DNA of 64,000 nucleotides from Flagellimonas lutimaris (GCF_003581615.1 NZ_QXFH01000069.1:131501-195500), one strand, 5' to 3'. Shown: positions 7,878 to 17,090, numbered from the stretch's first letter. The notes: generated by a model from the sequence alone, not told the origin. Made by a program: numbers and translations.

Positions 7878-9206
7878 ATGTTCGATAATTTAAGCGAAAA
7901 ATTAGATAAGGCACTTCACGTCCTCAAAGGGCATGGTCAGATTACTGAAATCAATGTAGCAGAGACCCTTAAGGAAGTTCGAAGAGCTTTATTGGATGCT
8001 GACGTTAACTTCAAAATTGCCAAGGAATTTACCAATACGGTAAAAGAAAAAGCTTTGGGCCAAAACGTACTGACCTCATTACAACCAGGTCAGCTCATGG
8101 TTAAATTGGTAAAGGACGAGCTTACCGAATTAATGGGCGGCGAAGCAGAGGAAATAGATTTATCTGGTAACCCTTCTGTAATTTTAATGTCTGGTCTGCA
8201 AGGTTCCGGTAAAACAACATTTTCCGGTAAACTTGCCAATTACCTCAAGAACAAAAAAACCAAGAAACCACTTTTGGTAGCTTGTGATGTATACCGTCCA
8301 GCGGCGATAGATCAGTTACATGTTGTAGGTGACCAAATAGGAGTAGAGGTATATTCCGACCGTGACAATAACAACCCCGTAGCTATTGCCAAGGCAGGTA
8401 TTGCCCACGCAAAAAGTGCAGGGTGTAATGTGGTGATTATCGATACCGCAGGTCGTTTGGCTGTGGACGAGCAGATGATGGATGAAATTTCCAACATTCA
8501 TAAAGCCATAGAGCCCCAAGAAACATTGTTCGTGGTTGATTCCATGACGGGACAAGATGCCGTTAATACCGCGAAAGCGTTTAACGATGTCTTGAACTTT
8601 GATGGGGTTATCCTAACAAAGCTGGACGGTGATACCCGGGGTGGTGCCGCCATTTCCATTAAATCTGTGGTCGATAAGCCTATAAAGTTCATTGGTACTG
8701 GCGAGAAAATGGAAGCCATCGATGTATTCCATCCATCTCGTATGGCCGACCGTATCCTTGGAATGGGAGACGTAGTTTCCTTGGTAGAACGAGCCCAAGA
8801 ACAGTTTGATGAGGAACAGGCACGTAAGATTCAAAAGAAAATTGCGAAGAATAAGTTTGGGTTTGATGATTTCTTGAGCCAGATTCAGCAAATCAAGAAA
8901 ATGGGGAACATGAAGGACCTCATGGGAATGATTCCAGGTGCAGGAAAGGCGTTGAAAGGCTTGGATATTGATGACGATGCCTTTAAACATATTGAAGCTA
9001 TCATCCATTCCATGACCCCAGAAGAAAGATCTACCCCATCCATGCTAAATGCCAGCCGTAAGAAACGAATTGCTTCAGGTAGCGGAACCTCTATCCAAGA
9101 GGTAAACCAGTTGCTAAAGCAGTTTAACCAGATGAGCAAGATGATGAAGATGATGCAAGGCGGAGGCGGCAAAAAGATGATGCAGATGATGCAGAATATG
9201 AGATAA
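7878..9206 (+). CDS. ffh: Signal recognition particle protein Ffh
   Basis: This GTPase binds 4.5S RNA and signal sequences of nascent inner-membrane proteins and delivers ribosomes to FtsY. The 442 residues show an N helical bundle (1-85), a G domain with P-loop GLQGSGKTT (about 106-114), DTAGRL and TKLDGDTRGG, and a methionine-rich M domain from about 320 ending in MSKMMKMM and MMQMMQNM clusters that form the signal-binding groove. Length is normal. folD follows 30 bp later and is probably cotranscribed. Confidence 0.98.
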   Translation: MFDNLSEKLDKALHVLKGHGQITEINVAETLKEVRRALLDADVNFKIAKEFTNTVKEKALGQNVLTSLQPGQLMVKLVKDELTELMGGEAEEIDLSGNPSVILMSGLQGSGKTTFSGKLANYLKNKKTKKPLLVACDVYRPAAIDQLHVVGDQIGVEVYSDRDNNNPVAIAKAGIAHAKSAGCNVVIIDTAGRLAVDEQMMDEISNIHKAIEPQETLFVVDSMTGQDAVNTAKAFNDVLNFDGVILTKLDGDTRGGAAISIKSVVDKPIKFIGTGEKMEAIDVFHPSRMADRILGMGDVVSLVERAQEQFDEEQARKIQKKIAKNKFGFDDFLSQIQQIKKMGNMKDLMGMIPGAGKALKGLDIDDDAFKHIEAIIHSMTPEERSTPSMLNASRKKRIASGSGTSIQEVNQLLKQFNQMSKMMKMMQGGGGKKMMQMMQNMR

Positions 9207-9236
9207 CCTTATTCAGAAGTAAAACCAACACAACCT

Positions 9237-10115
9237 ATGGAAATCCTTGACGGAAAAAAAGTATCGAACCAGATAAAAGAAGAAATCACCGTTGAGGTGG
9301 CCCAAATGAAAGAACGGGGTGAAAAAGTTCCTCATTTGGCGGCCGTTTTGGTGGGCAACGATGGAGCCAGTTTAACTTATGTGGGGAGCAAGGTACGCTC
9401 TTGTAAAAAAATAGGTTTCGAATCCACTTTGATTCATCTTCCAGAGGAAACCACCGAGGAAGAATTACTGAAGCAAGTACATCAGTTGAACAACAATCCC
9501 GATATCGACGGTTATATTGTTCAACTTCCTTTGCCCAAACATATTGATGAGGAAAAAGTGCTGATGGCCGTAGATCCAGATAAGGATGTGGATGGTTTTC
9601 ATCCTACAAATTTTGGTAAGATGGCTTTGGATATGGAGACATTCATCTCTGCCACTCCATTTGGAATCATGGAACTATTGAAGCGCTACAAAGTGGAAAC
9701 CGAAGGGAAACATACTGTGGTAATCGGTAGGAGCCATATTGTAGGAAGACCTATTAGCATTTTAATGAGCCAAAAGGGAAATCCGGGAAATTCCACTGTT
9801 ACCCTTGCACATAGTAGAACCAAAAATCTAAAGGAGTTGACACTTCAGGCCGATATTGTAATATCCGCTTTGGGTGTCCCAAAATTCCTCAAGGCCGATA
9901 TGGTCAAGGATGGCGTGACTATCATTGACGTAGGTATTACCCGTGTTCCCGATGAAACTCGCGAAAAAGGATACTACATTACAGGAGATGTAGACTTTGA
10001 AAATGTGAGTAAAAAAGCATCTTACATTACCCCTGTACCGGGTGGAGTAGGCCCTATGACCATAGCAATGCTACTCAAAAACACGCTCTTGGCCCGTGAG
10101 CGCCACAATGCGTAG
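9237..10115 (+). CDS. folD: Bifunctional methylenetetrahydrofolate dehydrogenase / cyclohydrolase FolD
   Basis: FolD interconverts 5,10-methylene-THF, 5,10-methenyl-THF and 10-formyl-THF in one-carbon metabolism, using NADP. The 292-residue protein has the catalytic Tyr48 and Lys52 in [13 protein letters not shown], the VQLPLP substrate loop at about 95-100, the cofactor signature GRSHIVGRP at 164-172, and the conserved [11 protein letters not shown] segment near the C-terminus. It lies 30 bp after ffh on the same strand. Confidence 0.98.
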   Translation: MEILDGKKVSNQIKEEITVEVAQMKERGEKVPHLAAVLVGNDGASLTYVGSKVRSCKKIGFESTLIHLPEETTEEELLKQVHQLNNNPDIDGYIVQLPLPKHIDEEKVLMAVDPDKDVDGFHPTNFGKMALDMETFISATPFGIMELLKRYKVETEGKHTVVIGRSHIVGRPISILMSQKGNPGNSTVTLAHSRTKNLKELTLQADIVISALGVPKFLKADMVKDGVTIIDVGITRVPDETREKGYYITGDVDFENVSKKASYITPVPGGVGPMTIAMLLKNTLLARERHNA

Positions 10116-10119
10116 AACT

Positions 10120-10272
10120 TTAGTTTACATTTTCTTGTTCTGCCTTTAAGGTAGCTTGTTGTTCTTCTTCTGGGGTGAGAAGTTCAAATTCGGTATCGCT
10201 TTCGTCATTGGTACAGCTAGATACTGCCATAGCAGAAAAAATAAGGGTAATCAAGAGTAAAATTGTCTTCAT
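10120..10272 (-). CDS. 50-residue acidic lipoprotein, unknown function
   Basis: A short reading frame with ATG at 10272 and TAA at 10120. The product starts MKTILLLITLIFSAMAVSSC, a clear lipoprotein signal with lipobox VSSC (Cys20). Only about 30 residues follow, rich in Glu, Gln, Asp and Thr (TPEEEQQATLKAEQENVN). It converges on folD with a 4-bp gap. Small lipoproteins of this size are often surface or envelope tethers, but nothing indicates a function. The signal peptide is the main reason for calling it a gene. Confidence 0.65.
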   Translation of the reverse strand: MKTILLLITLIFSAMAVSSCTNDESDTEFELLTPEEEQQATLKAEQENVN

Positions 10273-10392
10273 AATAGTAGGATTTGGGAGCGGCATGAGT
10301 GCCTAATCAGTACGTTTATAACGAATTACCATTAAAATTCTTGCCTTTATATCCAAAATATCGATAACTTACTTCGTGCTAAATCAGGCAAT

Positions 10393-11019
10393 ATGGCTCA
10401 AACAGTAAGAAATAAAGTAGCATGGGTGGTTTTCGTTTTGCTGGCCATAGGAATTGGTCTTTACCCTTTGATTTACTTATTTGCCACGGAAGATTTTGGA
10501 CTTTTGATGAATAAATCCGAAGACTTATTGTCAAGCACGGTCTGGAATCTTGCCTTTTTCGGTCATATAAGCTTTGGAGGTTTGGCACTGTTGATCGGTT
10601 GGTCACAGTTTATAAAAAAGCTTCGTGCCAAGCGGCTCAATTTGCATAGGAACCTTGGAAAAGTATATGTTATTGCTGCTTTGATTAGTGGTTTGTGCGG
10701 TGTTTACCTTGGTTTTTTCGCAACAGGGGGGATTGTGTCATCTTTGGGTTTTATAAGTCTTGGAGTTATTTGGCTGTTTACAACATTAAGGGCTTATATC
10801 GCAGTAAAAAACAAAGACCTTTCCCTACATCAAGGAATGATGATTTACAGTTACGCCGCTTGTTTTGCAGCAGTTACCCTGCGCATTTGGTTGCCTTTCC
10901 TGACTATTGTATTCGGCGAGTTTTTAATAGCTTATAAAATCGTTGCTTGGCTCTGTTGGGTGCCCAATATGATTTTTGCCCAAATTTGGGTAAAGAAAAA
11001 AGGCCTGACTCTCGTTTAA
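10393..11019 (+). CDS. DUF2306 integral membrane protein
   Basis: A 208-residue membrane protein with about six hydrophobic segments (near 10-28, 52-72, 88-108, 112-130, 150-170, 178-196). The motif LHRNLGKVYV after the second helix, SLHQGMMIYSYA and WLCWVPNMI are typical of the DUF2306 family (YozB-like). The biochemical role of this family is unknown. It is a single gene, ending 1 bp before the convergent VOC gene. Confidence 0.8.
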   Translation: MAQTVRNKVAWVVFVLLAIGIGLYPLIYLFATEDFGLLMNKSEDLLSSTVWNLAFFGHISFGGLALLIGWSQFIKKLRAKRLNLHRNLGKVYVIAALISGLCGVYLGFFATGGIVSSLGFISLGVIWLFTTLRAYIAVKNKDLSLHQGMMIYSYAACFAAVTLRIWLPFLTIVFGEFLIAYKIVAWLCWVPNMIFAQIWVKKKGLTLV

Positions 11020-11020
11020 T

Positions 11021-11443
11021 CTACTTGGCAAACAATTGCCCCATATCTTTAAAAGCCTTGAACTCCAAAGCATTGCCGGCAGGGTCTAAAAAGAACATGG
11101 TAGCCTGCTCTCCGGGCTCACCTTTAAACCGGATGTAAGGTTCAATTACAAAATCAATCCCCTTTTCCATTAATTCTTTTGAAAATGTTTGAAAGGTATC
11201 CCATGGCAAAACCACACCATAATGAGGTACGGGTACATTTTTGCCATCAACGGGGTTGGTATGTGTTTCTTCTTCGGATTTAGGCTTATAATGAATAACA
11301 AATTGATGTCCGAAAAAGTTGAAGTCTACCCATTGTTCGGCACTTCTACCTTCTTCACACCCGAGTACATCGCGATAAAAGGTTCTACATTCATCTAAAT
11401 TATGCACAGGAACGGCAACATGGAAGGGGGTTGTTTTTTGCAT
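11021..11443 (-). CDS. VOC superfamily (glyoxalase/dioxygenase-like) protein
   Basis: The 140-residue protein has two beta-alpha-beta-beta-beta modules: [18 protein letters not shown] at the start and [11 protein letters not shown] in the middle. [15 protein letters not shown] near the end contains the metal-ligand Glu. The fold supports metal-dependent lyase, isomerase, dioxygenase or resistance roles; the exact substrate cannot be read from sequence. It lies 33 bp downstream of the alpha/beta hydrolase gene on the same strand, so the two may be cotranscribed. Confidence 0.85.
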   Translation of the reverse strand: MQKTTPFHVAVPVHNLDECRTFYRDVLGCEEGRSAEQWVDFNFFGHQFVIHYKPKSEEETHTNPVDGKNVPVPHYGVVLPWDTFQTFSKELMEKGIDFVIEPYIRFKGEPGEQATMFFLDPAGNALEFKAFKDMGQLFAK

Positions 11444-11476
11444 GGTCTATTTTTCTTGAAAATTAGGACAACTTTA

Positions 11477-12316
11477 TCAAGCTTCCAAAAAAGAGACGAT
11501 TTGATTGTTCACATCATCCTGATGCATGGAATGGCCAAGTCCTTCGGTACTGACCAAGGTGCTATCTTTCCAATTTTTATTTACTGCTACAGAAGCATGG
11601 TACGGAGTAATGTTGTCATGTTTATCATGAAACAACAACCCTTTTTTGCTTAAGGATTGTGCAAACTTGGACGTTGAAAATTCATTTATTTTAAATCCAA
11701 ACCTATCCAAAATATACTTGTCCAAATGTTTCATTACTCGATTGTTGAACTTTAACAAGTCTTGAAAGTGTTCCATGATTTCATGGAATTCGGATGGAGA
11801 TCCGATCGTGACCATTTTTTCAACCTCATCACTTGGGTTTTTGTATTGGTTGTAGATAATGGTCATCCCACCTACGGAATGTCCAATAAGATGTTTTGGA
11901 TTATATTTTTTCACCATATAGTTTACCGCTTCTTCGTATAAAGGCACATAGAGATGTTTTCCAGAGGAATACCCGTGTGATGGAGCGTCAAACGCAATGA
12001 TATTAAAATCCGCTTCCCTAAGTTTTTTGATGAGGTTGCGCCACCGAAAGGTGTTGCTCTCCCATCCATGTACCAACAAAACGGTTTCTTTGTTTCCGGG
12101 CCAGTGATAGGATTGTACCTTGTGGCCGGCTATATTCTCTATGTTGAGCTTGGAACCGTCCAAATATTCGGCCTGTTCCGGTCCAACACGTCCTTTTCTT
12201 ACCGTACAAAATACATGAAAAGCATTCTCGGCTGCCTTTTTGGGTGCAATTAACGTATAGGCATTATAGTATTGCCCATAGGCCAATGGAATTATTTTAT
12301 TAAGTAGTTTTTTCAT
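11477..12316 (-). CDS. Alpha/beta hydrolase
   Basis: The 279-residue protein has the oxyanion-hole strand LLVHGWESN (about residues 80-88), the nucleophile elbow GHSVGG (Ser in G-x-S-x-G, about 142-147), a LLFHDKHDNITPY strand carrying the acidic residue and a late His in GLGHSMHQ. Together these give a complete Ser/Asp/His triad. An esterase or lipase-like role is likely but the substrate is unknown. The gene is divergent from an HxlR-family regulator and probably under its control. Confidence 0.88.
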   Translation of the reverse strand: MKKLLNKIIPLAYGQYYNAYTLIAPKKAAENAFHVFCTVRKGRVGPEQAEYLDGSKLNIENIAGHKVQSYHWPGNKETVLLVHGWESNTFRWRNLIKKLREADFNIIAFDAPSHGYSSGKHLYVPLYEEAVNYMVKKYNPKHLIGHSVGGMTIIYNQYKNPSDEVEKMVTIGSPSEFHEIMEHFQDLLKFNNRVMKHLDKYILDRFGFKINEFSTSKFAQSLSKKGLLFHDKHDNITPYHASVAVNKNWKDSTLVSTEGLGHSMHQDDVNNQIVSFLEA

Positions 12317-12319
12317 GAG

Positions 12320-12334
12320 GTTACTTTTTGTAAC
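12320..12334. promoter_or_regulatory. Inverted repeat GTTAC-N5-GTAAC, candidate HxlR operator
   Basis: The gap between the hydrolase start (12316) and the HxlR regulator start (12414) has a perfect 5-bp inverted repeat with a TTTTT centre, 3 bp upstream of the hydrolase start codon. HxlR-type repressors bind short inverted repeats near a divergent target promoter, so this is a plausible but unproved site. Confidence 0.35.
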
Positions 12335-12413
12335 TTACTCTTAATTGGAAACTAAAAGTACATATTCATTTTAGAAAAGAAAAGAAGTGATTGATTGCAA
12401 ACTAGGTATGTAA

Positions 12414-12836
12414 ATGGAAACTATTACTGAAAATCAGAAAGTTAGAACGGTAAAAAAAATAGAAAAAATGTTTGGGCACATCGATTACAAGAACCCGCCC
12501 GAACTGTGCCCCGTTCGAGATGTAATGTCAGTGGCTTCGGATCAATGGAGTGTTTTAATTCTACTTTGGTTAGGCTATTTTCCTGTACTTCGGTTCAACA
12601 AACTCAAAAAATACGTCTACGGGATTTCCAATAAAGTACTAAGCCAACGCTTAAAGGTTTTAGAAGCGGATGGTTATATTAAACGTAAAGCCTATCCCGA
12701 GGTACCGATTCGGGTGGAATATAGCCTTACTGAATTTGGACGATCTTATGTGGAAAAATTGCTGGAACTTACCGAATGGATGCACGATAACAGCCCAAAG
12801 GTTATGGCCAATCGTGAAAAGTATGGATTGTTCTAG
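12414..12836 (+). CDS. HxlR-family winged-helix transcriptional regulator
   Basis: The 140-residue DNA-binding protein has the HxlR signature: CPVRDVMSVASDQWSVLIL, then LRFNKLKKYVYGISNKVLSQRLKVLE for the recognition helix and YSLTEFGRS in the wing. Cys39 in the CPVRDV segment is the residue that senses electrophiles or oxidants in characterised relatives. It is divergent from the alpha/beta hydrolase, the likely target. Its TAG stop overlaps the stop of the convergent gene in the 4-bp sequence CTAG. Confidence 0.92.
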   Translation: METITENQKVRTVKKIEKMFGHIDYKNPPELCPVRDVMSVASDQWSVLILLWLGYFPVLRFNKLKKYVYGISNKVLSQRLKVLEADGYIKRKAYPEVPIRVEYSLTEFGRSYVEKLLELTEWMHDNSPKVMANREKYGLF

Positions 12837-13792
12837 TTCCTAATACGGTTCCAAATATCTAAATACATTTTCCAATTTCCATCCTCTTTCTTCCAGACTA
12901 CGACATATTTACCCCTCCAATTGGATACAGAACCGTCCTTGTTTTCAGATTTTCCTTGGAAATAGCCATAGTCATGTGCATGGTCACCTAGAAAGGTGAT
13001 TTCTTCAGGGTTGATTTCGTGGTGCAAAATTTTGGTTCCTGATCCTAGCATCCACCTCTTTTTAATGGCTTCCCTTCCGGCAATAATGTCGGCATTGTTT
13101 GGAAAAATTTTGGCATCTTCCGTATAGCTATTGGCTATGGTTTCAAAGTCACCTTCCATGTAGGCCTTTGAAAAGACTTTGGTGGCCGCTATGATTTTTG
13201 CTTCATCAGCGGGTTGATGTATAGAGGTTTTACCATTGGAACAATCTATTTTCCAAGTAGGATAAATCACAGATTCTGTTTTATCTACCCATTCCCCAAT
13301 CCATTTAAAACCACTCTCGTTAATATTATAGAACGAAATTTTGTAAAATCCGTCTGTACCATTTGGAGCTTTTTGTTCCCTGTATAGCACTATTTTTCCA
13401 TCCTCTGTTTTTTTGCCTTCCCAAGTAGGTAATTTGGTAACTGTGCTTGAAGTAGAGTAATAATGTACATACCAACGTGTGCTATCTGGAATAAATTGAC
13501 GTATGCTACCTGAATAGGTACCATCTTCTTTTAGCGTTTCGTCCTGAATGGCCATTCCGTTCATGATATATTTGAAACGCCAGATCATGTTAACAGGCTC
13601 GGCCCAGGTTCCATCTGCTTTGCGAAGCTCGGATTTACACTGGCACTCCCCTATTAATGGAGCGAAATCCATGAGTTCAGAAGGCGCATCTGGATTGGGC
13701 AGACCATACGGGTGTCCCAATGAAGGTTCAAAATTGAATTGGGCGAATGTAAATACCGGAAAAATGACGAACAAGTACAGTAATTTTTTCAT
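12833..13792 (-). CDS. Secreted SnoaL/NTF2-like (DUF4440-type) domain protein
   Basis: The 319-residue exported protein starts MKKLLYLFVIFPVFTFAQ, a signal peptide. Residues about 45-195 form a beta-rich domain around a repeated W-x-x-x-Y/K pattern and GTYSGSIRQFIPDSTRWYVHYYS, as seen in DUF1579-like proteins. Residues 200-319 form an NTF2/SnoaL cone with AYMEGDFETIANSYTEDA, GREAIKKRW and WRGKYVVVWKKEDGNWKMYLD. Such pairs are common in Bacteroidota and have no proven activity. The stop overlaps that of the HxlR gene. Confidence 0.75.
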   Translation of the reverse strand: MKKLLYLFVIFPVFTFAQFNFEPSLGHPYGLPNPDAPSELMDFAPLIGECQCKSELRKADGTWAEPVNMIWRFKYIMNGMAIQDETLKEDGTYSGSIRQFIPDSTRWYVHYYSTSSTVTKLPTWEGKKTEDGKIVLYREQKAPNGTDGFYKISFYNINESGFKWIGEWVDKTESVIYPTWKIDCSNGKTSIHQPADEAKIIAATKVFSKAYMEGDFETIANSYTEDAKIFPNNADIIAGREAIKKRWMLGSGTKILHHEINPEEITFLGDHAHDYGYFQGKSENKDGSVSNWRGKYVVVWKKEDGNWKMYLDIWNRIRN

Positions 13793-13863
13793 TCGGATAG
13801 GTTTTTGCTTAATTTATCCAAATAAGTATCAGATTGCCAGATATTTGGCATTTAATTAACAGG

Positions 13864-14412
13864 CTATTCCCAGCCTAGCATCAAGTACTTGATTTTGGCC
13901 CCGTCTGGTATTTGAACCGCATCAATGTCAGAGGTTGAAAAGCGTAAATTTTCAGGGAGTTCCTCCTTGTCGATAGTAAAGTAGAGGTTGCTTTCCTTTG
14001 GAAAAACCACAATACTGTTCAAAGTGGTCACAATTTTTTTGATATCGTATTTACTTTGGATATCCTTAAAAGTGCTTTTTAACCCTATCCCGTTTTCTGT
14101 TACATATCTAGGGTCCATAACCCGAACATTCTCAATAGTGGGGATACTGTCCGAGTTAGCGGTAAGCGTTAAAAGGTGTTTGCCTCCTTTTTCAAAAACT
14201 TCAATTTTTTTAGGGGAAGCACCTAAATTGATTTGAGCAGTGTCTCCCACAACTGAATCTTTTATAAAGGTGGATTCCATTTCTTTTACGGCGGTGGTCT
14301 GGGTCAATGGGCCTACGCTTGTTTCCGTAATTAAGAATGTGATATCTTTTTGGCAAGAATGAATTAATGCAATACCAAAAACTAAGGCAATTACTCTGCT
14401 TGTCTTTTTCAT
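13864..14412 (-). CDS. Lipoprotein, unknown function
   Basis: A 182-residue product with the signal MKKTSRVIALVFGIALIHSC (lipobox IHSC, Cys20). The mature part has several beta strands, SPKKIEVFEKGGKHLLTLT and TENGIGLKSTFKDIQSKYDIKKIVTTLNSIVVFP, suggesting a small mixed fold. I see no catalytic motif. It is 4 bp downstream of the HerA-like ATPase gene on the same strand, so the two are probably cotranscribed, though the functional tie is unclear. Confidence 0.75.
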   Translation of the reverse strand: MKKTSRVIALVFGIALIHSCQKDITFLITETSVGPLTQTTAVKEMESTFIKDSVVGDTAQINLGASPKKIEVFEKGGKHLLTLTANSDSIPTIENVRVMDPRYVTENGIGLKSTFKDIQSKYDIKKIVTTLNSIVVFPKESNLYFTIDKEELPENLRFSTSDIDAVQIPDGAKIKYLMLGWE

Positions 14413-14416
14413 AAAA

Positions 14417-15916
14417 TTATCGAATCACTTTTTTTAAAACCCCTAACACTCCCCTGATAAATGTAGCGCTTGTCAAAACTTTGACCACAGGGTTCATTCG
14501 GGTGCTCTTTCGGCTTGTTGACCTTCGGCTTGTTGATTTTTCTTTCTTGGCCTCTTTTTCAGCCTTTTCAATTTTTTCGGTGAGGATTTCGTAGGCGCTC
14601 TCACGATCGATTTCCTCATTATATTTTTTAATCAATTTAGACTTGTCCAATACCTCCTTGATTTCGGAATCGCTCAAAATATCCATGCGGCTCATGGGTG
14701 CGCGCATCATGGTGGCCGCCAATGGTGTTGGGCGCCCTTTTTCGTCCAAGGCGGATATCAGCGCTTCACCGGTTCCCAATGATGTAAGTACCTCTGCAGT
14801 ATCATAGAATTCGGAAATAGGATAGTTTTGGGCGGTAAGCTTAATTGCTTTCCTGTCCTTGGCCGTAAACGCACGGAGTGCATGCTGTATCTTCAATCCC
14901 AATTGTGCCAAAACATCATCCGGTACATCAGTAGGGTTTTGGGTCACAAAATAAAGCCCAATTCCCTTGGAGCGTATCAACTTTACAATACTTTCAATCT
15001 GGTCCAAAAGTGCTTTGCTGGCATTGTCAAAAATCAGATGGGCCTCATCTATGAACAACACCAATTCTGGTCTATCGCTATCCCCTTGTTCGGGAAAAGT
15101 GGAGTAAATCTCGGCCAAAAGACTTAACATAAATGTTGAGAACAGTTTAGGTCTGTCCTGGATATCGGTCAATCGGATAATGTTCACGTAACCACGCCCA
15201 TTTTCATCAATCCGAACCAAGTCATCCACATCAAAGGATTTTTCACCAAAGAATAAATCTGCACCTTGCTGCTCCAGTTCAATAATCTTCCTTAAAATGG
15301 TGCCGGTAGAACTTGTAGAGATACGACCATATTCTTTTTGGAACTCTTCTTTTCCTTCGCCAGTGGCATATTGCAATACCTTTTTAAAATCATTTAGGTC
15401 AAGAAGCGGAAGTTTGTTGTCGTCACAATATTTAAAAACTACAGCAACAATACCTTCTTGGGTAACACTAAGGTCCAAAATCCTTGAAAGCAAAACAGGG
15501 CCAAACTCAGAAACAGTAGCACGTAAGCGAACTCCTTCTTGTTCCGAGAGGGACATAATTTCCACAGGGAAACCTTTGGCTTCAAAAGAAAGCCCTATTT
15601 TTTCTTGGCGTTCATCAATTTTTGGGTGACCAGGACTGGGTTGGGCAATACCACTAAGGTCACCTTTTAGGTCCATGAGCAATACAGGAATTCCCTTGTC
15701 GGATAGGTTTTCGGCCAATACCTGTAGGGTTTTGGTTTTTCCCGTTCCCGTGGCACCGGCAATAAGCCCATGGCGATTCATTGTTTTTAGAGGAATTTTA
15801 ATGTAGGCGTTGGTCATGGTCTCACCATCCAACATTCCAGCACCCACGGTAATGAAATCGCCCTTCATGGCGTACCCTTGCTCTATATGCTCAAAGAATT
15901 TTTCTTTGTTGCCCAT
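14417..15916 (-). CDS. HerA-like helicase/ATPase, DUF853 type
   Basis: The 499-residue cytoplasmic ATPase has Walker A GATGTGKT at 54-61, an MDLKGDLSG segment, Walker B LVLFIDEAH at about 285-293 and an arginine-rich middle region typical of the DUF853 HerA-like group. An acidic/basic helical tail (EKAEKEAKKEK, then Ser/Arg-rich) ends in a hydrophobic patch. The exact DNA or protein substrate of this group is uncertain. ATG at 15916 is preferred over a TTG nine bases upstream. It is divergent from the RidA gene with 56 bp between starts. Confidence 0.88.
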   Translation of the reverse strand: MGNKEKFFEHIEQGYAMKGDFITVGAGMLDGETMTNAYIKIPLKTMNRHGLIAGATGTGKTKTLQVLAENLSDKGIPVLLMDLKGDLSGIAQPSPGHPKIDERQEKIGLSFEAKGFPVEIMSLSEQEGVRLRATVSEFGPVLLSRILDLSVTQEGIVAVVFKYCDDNKLPLLDLNDFKKVLQYATGEGKEEFQKEYGRISTSSTGTILRKIIELEQQGADLFFGEKSFDVDDLVRIDENGRGYVNIIRLTDIQDRPKLFSTFMLSLLAEIYSTFPEQGDSDRPELVLFIDEAHLIFDNASKALLDQIESIVKLIRSKGIGLYFVTQNPTDVPDDVLAQLGLKIQHALRAFTAKDRKAIKLTAQNYPISEFYDTAEVLTSLGTGEALISALDEKGRPTPLAATMMRAPMSRMDILSDSEIKEVLDKSKLIKKYNEEIDRESAYEILTEKIEKAEKEAKKEKSTSRRSTSRKSTRMNPVVKVLTSATFIRGVLGVLKKVIR

Positions 15917-15972
15917 TGCGTTCAATTTGCGATAAAAATAGGGTAATTTTAAGCAAAACTAAAAACGGGATT

Positions 15973-16425
15973 ATGAAACCTTTTCACTTTGCACTATTGT
16001 CAATTCTGATGAGTGGCGTAATGGCCACTTCCTATGCACAAGAAAGTACGGAGATTATTTTTTATAAATCACACGAACCAAAAAAGCAAAATGCTCCTTT
16101 TAGCGATGTGGTACAGGCGGGAAACATGTACTTTTTGGCCGGGCAAATAGGGATGGACCATGCCACTCGAACACTTGTTGAAGGCGGTATTCAGGCAGAA
16201 ACGGAGCAAGCCATAAAAAATATTGAGGATGTGTTGGCCCAACATGGAATGACCTTGGACAATGTGGTAAAATGTACCGTGATTTTAGCCAACATTGAAG
16301 ATTTTGCGGCCTTTAATGAAGTTTATACCCAATATTTCACCAAAAAACCAGCTCGGACCACCTATGCAGCCAAGGGCCTTGCGGCAAAGAGCAGTATAGA
16401 AATTGATGTTATTGCCGTAAAATAG
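15973..16425 (+). CDS. Exported RidA/YjgF-family protein
   Basis: RidA-type enzymes hydrolyse reactive enamines and imines. The product of 150 residues begins MKPFHFALLSILMSGVMATSYAQ, which looks like a signal peptide, so this is an exported member. The core has FSDVVQAGNMYFLAGQIGMD, EQAIKNIEDVLAQHG, VVKCTVILANIEDFAAFNEVY and PARTTYAAKGLAAKSSIEIDVIA. The canonical Arg of active RidA is in PARTTY. A periplasmic location is unusual for a cytosolic detoxifying enzyme, so activity may differ. A reading frame extends 19 codons upstream, but the start with signal is preferred. Confidence 0.88.
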   Translation: MKPFHFALLSILMSGVMATSYAQESTEIIFYKSHEPKKQNAPFSDVVQAGNMYFLAGQIGMDHATRTLVEGGIQAETEQAIKNIEDVLAQHGMTLDNVVKCTVILANIEDFAAFNEVYTQYFTKKPARTTYAAKGLAAKSSIEIDVIAVK

Positions 16426-16445
16426 GTGAAACCATAGAAGAGGAT

Positions 16446-16453
16446 TATCTTTG
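16446..16453 (+). promoter_or_regulatory. -7 box just before queE (possible leaderless start)
   Basis: TATCTTTG matches TAnnTTTG exactly and ends 4 bp before the queE ATG at 16458. Transcription would begin at or near that ATG, so either the mRNA is leaderless or translation starts at the second ATG (16476). Confidence 0.45.
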
Positions 16454-16457
16454 CACC

Positions 16458-17090
16458 ATGGTTGAAGAAAATGTAATGGATTTGGTGGAAAAGGGCTTGA
16501 TGCTGCCCCTAATGGAAGAATTTTATACCATTCAAGGGGAAGGCTACCATAAAGGTACAGCAGCTTATTTTATAAGAGTTGGTGGATGCGATGTGGGTTG
16601 CCATTGGTGTGATGTTAAGGAGAGCTGGAATGCCGAAACTCATCCTCCTACAACTATTGAGAGTATTGTGGCCAATGCCGAAAAGTATTCCGATACCATT
16701 GTAATCACTGGAGGTGAACCACTTACTTGGGACATGGGGCCGTTGACCCAAGGCCTCAAGGAAAGGGGTATGACAATTCATATTGAAACTTCGGGAGCGT
16801 ATCCATTGACAGGCGTATGGGATTGGATTTGTCTATCCCCAAAGAAAAATAAACTTCCAGTGGGCGATATCTATAAAAAAGCCCAAGAATTAAAAGTGAT
16901 TGTTTACAATAAGCACGACTTCATTTTTGCTGAAGAGCAAGCTGCACAAGTTGGGGAAGATTGTATCCTTTACCTTCAACCGGAATGGAGTGTTCGTGAT
17001 AAAATGGTACCGAAAATTGTGGATTATGTGATGAAACACCCCAAATGGAAGGTTTCCCTACAGACCCACAAGTATTTGAATATTCCTTAA
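16458..17090 (+). CDS. queE: 7-carboxy-7-deazaguanine synthase QueE
   Basis: QueE is a radical-SAM enzyme that turns 6-carboxytetrahydropterin into 7-carboxy-7-deazaguanine for queuosine synthesis. The 210-residue protein has the short QueE cluster motif C44-x3-C48-x2-C51 (GGCDVGCHWCDVK), substrate and SAM contacts in FYTIQGEGYHKG (about 22-33) and TGGEPL. It ends in LQTHKYLNIP, a family hallmark. The other queuosine genes are not in the window. Start is uncertain between Met1 and Met7 because a -7 box lies 4 bp upstream of Met1. Confidence 0.95.
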   Translation: MVEENVMDLVEKGLMLPLMEEFYTIQGEGYHKGTAAYFIRVGGCDVGCHWCDVKESWNAETHPPTTIESIVANAEKYSDTIVITGGEPLTWDMGPLTQGLKERGMTIHIETSGAYPLTGVWDWICLSPKKNKLPVGDIYKKAQELKVIVYNKHDFIFAEEQAAQVGEDCILYLQPEWSVRDKMVPKIVDYVMKHPKWKVSLQTHKYLNIP

